Assembly: GCA_910584545.1 (NCBI GenBank)
Contig: CAJUBC010000028.1
Coordinates: 1 to 27,988 of the forward strand
DNA from: an uncultured Muribaculaceae bacterium
Lineage (GTDB): Bacteria > Bacteroidota > Bacteroidia > Bacteroidales > Muribaculaceae
Direction of reading: 5' to 3'
Length of the DNA stretch: 27,988 bases
Shown one piece after another: positions 26,092 through 27,988 of the stretch (positions are counted from its first letter, which is position 1; each line of letters begins with the position of its first letter). The position numbers were made by a program, and so were the translations under genes. A model generated the notes under the pieces. That model saw only the letters and a program-made list of their open reading frames with translations, did not search any database and was not told the DNA's origin.

Positions 26092-27912
26092 ATGTACGGA
26101 ATGAAGCATAGACGCCTTAATCATACAGAACCGACACACACTAAAATGCAGAGCCGGATGCGGGGCATCGTGGCCACTGCGGTGCTGTCAGTACTGACGG
26201 CGTTGTTGCTGCCGCTGCCCGGCTGCGGCCCGAGCGCCACCGACCGCTCTCTCGACCGCGCCGAGGCCCTCATGGAGGAGCATCCTGACTCGGCCTACGG
26301 CATCATCATGGAGATAGGCAGCATGGCGAGACAGCGCAGTCCGAGAGCAAAGGTCCTCGAGTATGAGGGACGGTATATGCTTGACATCTATCCGATAATC
26401 CCTGATTCGGTGCATCCTGACTTTGCTGATATGGATGTGGACGATTTCACCTTGATGAAAGCCTATTATCTGAGGGGATATGATTCATACTTCAGGGGCG
26501 ACACGGAATCAGCGGTCCTGAACGCCCTCCATGCAGAGAAAGCTGCCAACGAGATCGAGGCCCCTTCCTCTGCCTTATGGAAAGGAAGGATCTATCAGCT
26601 TTTAGGGATGTCGTATTCAGACATCTACAACTTTGGCAAGGCCGGTGAGTACTTCGGCAAGGCGGAAGGGATGTTCCGTAAAGCAGGGAAGCAGGTGAAC
26701 GCCATCTACAACGGTCTCGACATGATACTCTGCGTCTCAGGCTCGACGACCGACACCGAGACACTCGACAGCCTTGCGCATCTTGCCGAGAAAATGTATA
26801 AGGATAACGAGGATTGTTTCAGCAACAGACAGTTGAACAATTATTGGTATTTCGCATACGCGGGACCGTCGCTGAAAAGAGGTGACAGAGAGCGAATCGA
26901 GAGGTGCCTTGAATTCTGGAACTCGGATTCATGCATGATGTCGACGGACACTCAGCTTCTCTCTATGAAGGCGAAGGCGATGAGTATTCTCGGAATGTGC
27001 GGCAATGCAGCGGCGCTCGCCGACTCCCTTCTCGGTACTGATATGGATCCCAACTCGCGTGTCATGGCCTATGAGGCTCTGGCTACCTGCAGGTTGAGCA
27101 ATGGTGATACAACGGGATATATGGAGTGTAAGGACTGCATCTCCCGGATAAAGGACAGCGAGTCCGGCAAGATAATCGGACAGAGCTCTCTTGATGTCCA
27201 GAACAGATTCAACGAGAAGACAGCGAGGATTTCCATGGAATCGGAACGCCGCGCGAAAGAGCGGGCGCTGTCATTGGCTCTAGTCTGCTGTCTGATATTG
27301 TTTGCCGCCGTTTTCGCTTTCATTACAGTCAGGAAAAGGAACAGAAGGAGGATGGAAGGGAGGATAGCCGAGTTGATTGCGATAAGAGAGGATCTCAACA
27401 GAATCAACGAGGATCTGACCAGCTCACGCCAAGAGGCAGAGGCAGCAGGAAAGGCTCTTGATGAAGCCAGACAGGATGCTTTGCAGGAGCTGCAACGGAA
27501 TCAGATGGAGTTTTCCGCCATGTTTGCAGAACAGATCTCTACGCTAAACCGGCTGTGCGAGGATATGGTCGAGAATCCTCAGGAAGGAAAGAGACACGTC
27601 AATAAAAATCTGCGGGTGATTTCAGAATTGGCCGAGAGACTGCATAATCCATGTTTCATCGGGATTGTCGAGGCCCGTGTTAACATGACGAGAAACGGAC
27701 TTATATATAGATTTCGGGAACAGTGCTCCTGCTTCCTTTCATCCGATGAAATCGATTTCTTCATACTGACCGCCTCCGGAATGAAGTACAGGACTGTCTC
27801 GACCATACAGGATACCTCTCCGAACAGCTATTCCAAGAAGAAATACCGCATCAAGGAGAAGCTAAATAAAAACCATCCCGAGAATCTGGCGGAATTCATT
27901 TCCTATCTTTGA
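26092..27912 (+). CDS. Lipid-anchored TPR sensor with transmembrane helix, coiled coil and C-terminal HTH
   Basis: 606 residues. A hydrophobic signal ends in LPGC (Cys45 from this start), so the N-terminus is probably lipidated. Met19 (26146) or Met23 would give a more usual n-region. Residues about 50-375 form a helical TPR-like domain outside the membrane (LDRAEALMEEHPDSAYGIIM, KGRIYQLLGMSYSDIYNFGK). One membrane helix lies at about 392-413. A charged coiled coil follows (about 415-500; EDLNRINEDLTSSRQEAEAA). The last 58 residues (549-606) read like a LuxR/GerE-type helix-turn-helix, with LSSDEIDFFILTASGMKYRT then SPNSYSKKKYRIKEKL. This is a known Bacteroidetes one-component layout: outside sensing, inside DNA binding. 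Targets are unknown; the amylase or its own palindrome-bearing promoter are candidates by proximity. Confidence 0.8.
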   Translation: MYGMKHRRLNHTEPTHTKMQSRMRGIVATAVLSVLTALLLPLPGCGPSATDRSLDRAEALMEEHPDSAYGIIMEIGSMARQRSPRAKVLEYEGRYMLDIYPIIPDSVHPDFADMDVDDFTLMKAYYLRGYDSYFRGDTESAVLNALHAEKAANEIEAPSSALWKGRIYQLLGMSYSDIYNFGKAGEYFGKAEGMFRKAGKQVNAIYNGLDMILCVSGSTTDTETLDSLAHLAEKMYKDNEDCFSNRQLNNYWYFAYAGPSLKRGDRERIERCLEFWNSDSCMMSTDTQLLSMKAKAMSILGMCGNAAALADSLLGTDMDPNSRVMAYEALATCRLSNGDTTGYMECKDCISRIKDSESGKIIGQSSLDVQNRFNEKTARISMESERRAKERALSLALVCCLILFAAVFAFITVRKRNRRRMEGRIAELIAIREDLNRINEDLTSSRQEAEAAGKALDEARQDALQELQRNQMEFSAMFAEQISTLNRLCEDMVENPQEGKRHVNKNLRVISELAERLHNPCFIGIVEARVNMTRNGLIYRFREQCSCFLSSDEIDFFILTASGMKYRTVSTIQDTSPNSYSKKKYRIKEKLNKNHPENLAEFISYL

Positions 27913-27933
27913 ATCCCCGTGAATCCGTTAGTG

Positions 27934-27978
27934 GAGGCTGTGTCGTAATTAAGGTTTTACGGCGCAGCCTCTTTTTTT
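27934..27978 (+). terminator. Intrinsic terminator after the regulator gene
   Basis: gaggctgtgtcgta (27934-27947) pairs with tacggcgcagcctc (27958-27971) through two G-U pairs and a ten-base loop, followed by seven T. It is 21 bases after the stop codon. Confidence 0.92.
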
Positions 27979-27988
27979 AGTAAGTTGA

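Overview
The window looks like chromosomal DNA from a Bacteroidales gut bacterium, most likely Muribaculaceae or a close relative. This rests on four things. Several promoters fit the Bacteroidetes sigma pattern TTTG-N19-21-TAnnTTTG, and Shine-Dalgarno sites are mostly absent. Secreted proteins end in short tails of the type IX secretion / Bacteroidales kind. The gene content includes DUF5683, DUF2027, a C10 protease, NhaD, and a membrane-spanning TPR regulator with an HTH tail. The genus is inference; no rRNA or tRNA is present to fix it. Layout, left to right: (1) 1-352 has no convincing gene but holds a perfect 13-bp hairpin and GC-rich palindromes that look like a dispersed intergenic element. 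(2) 353-2734 is visibly more AT-rich and carries two unrecognised envelope proteins: a polytopic lipoprotein on the minus strand and a secreted protein on the plus strand behind a promoter with a repeat-rich leader. (3) 3037-8872 is a probable plus-strand operon: YqeY/GatB-like protein, serS, a tail-anchored pseudokinase, a GNAT-like protein, menG and a U32 protein of the TrhP type. (4) 8953-11037 is a secreted C10 cysteine protease with its own promoter and terminator. (5) 11304-15519 is a chromosome segregation and envelope operon: parA, parB, DUF5683 and a LysM lytic transglycosylase. (6) 15665-17059 is nhaD, 17211-18632 is aspA, and 18812-20269 is sufB with its own promoter but without sufC/D/S next to it. 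(7) 20332-22536 is phoH, DUF2027 and DUF695, tightly packed. (8) 22610-25393 is a secreted GH13 alpha-amylase. (9) 25618-25845 is a tiny lipoprotein with a strong promoter and codon use unlike its neighbours. (10) 26092-27912 is a lipid-anchored TPR-TM-coiled-coil-HTH regulator ending in a strong terminator. How they may work together: most genes are housekeeping (translation, menaquinone synthesis, tRNA modification, segregation, cell wall, Na+/H+ balance, aspartate-fumarate metabolism, Fe-S assembly). The accessory part is extracellular: protease, amylase and the two left-end envelope proteins. I see no insertion sequence, prophage, CRISPR array, tRNA or rRNA. The most unusual items are the pseudokinase behind serS, the small lipoprotein, the repeat-and-hairpin leader at 1624-1674, and the left-edge element. 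None of them is proven to be a new system.
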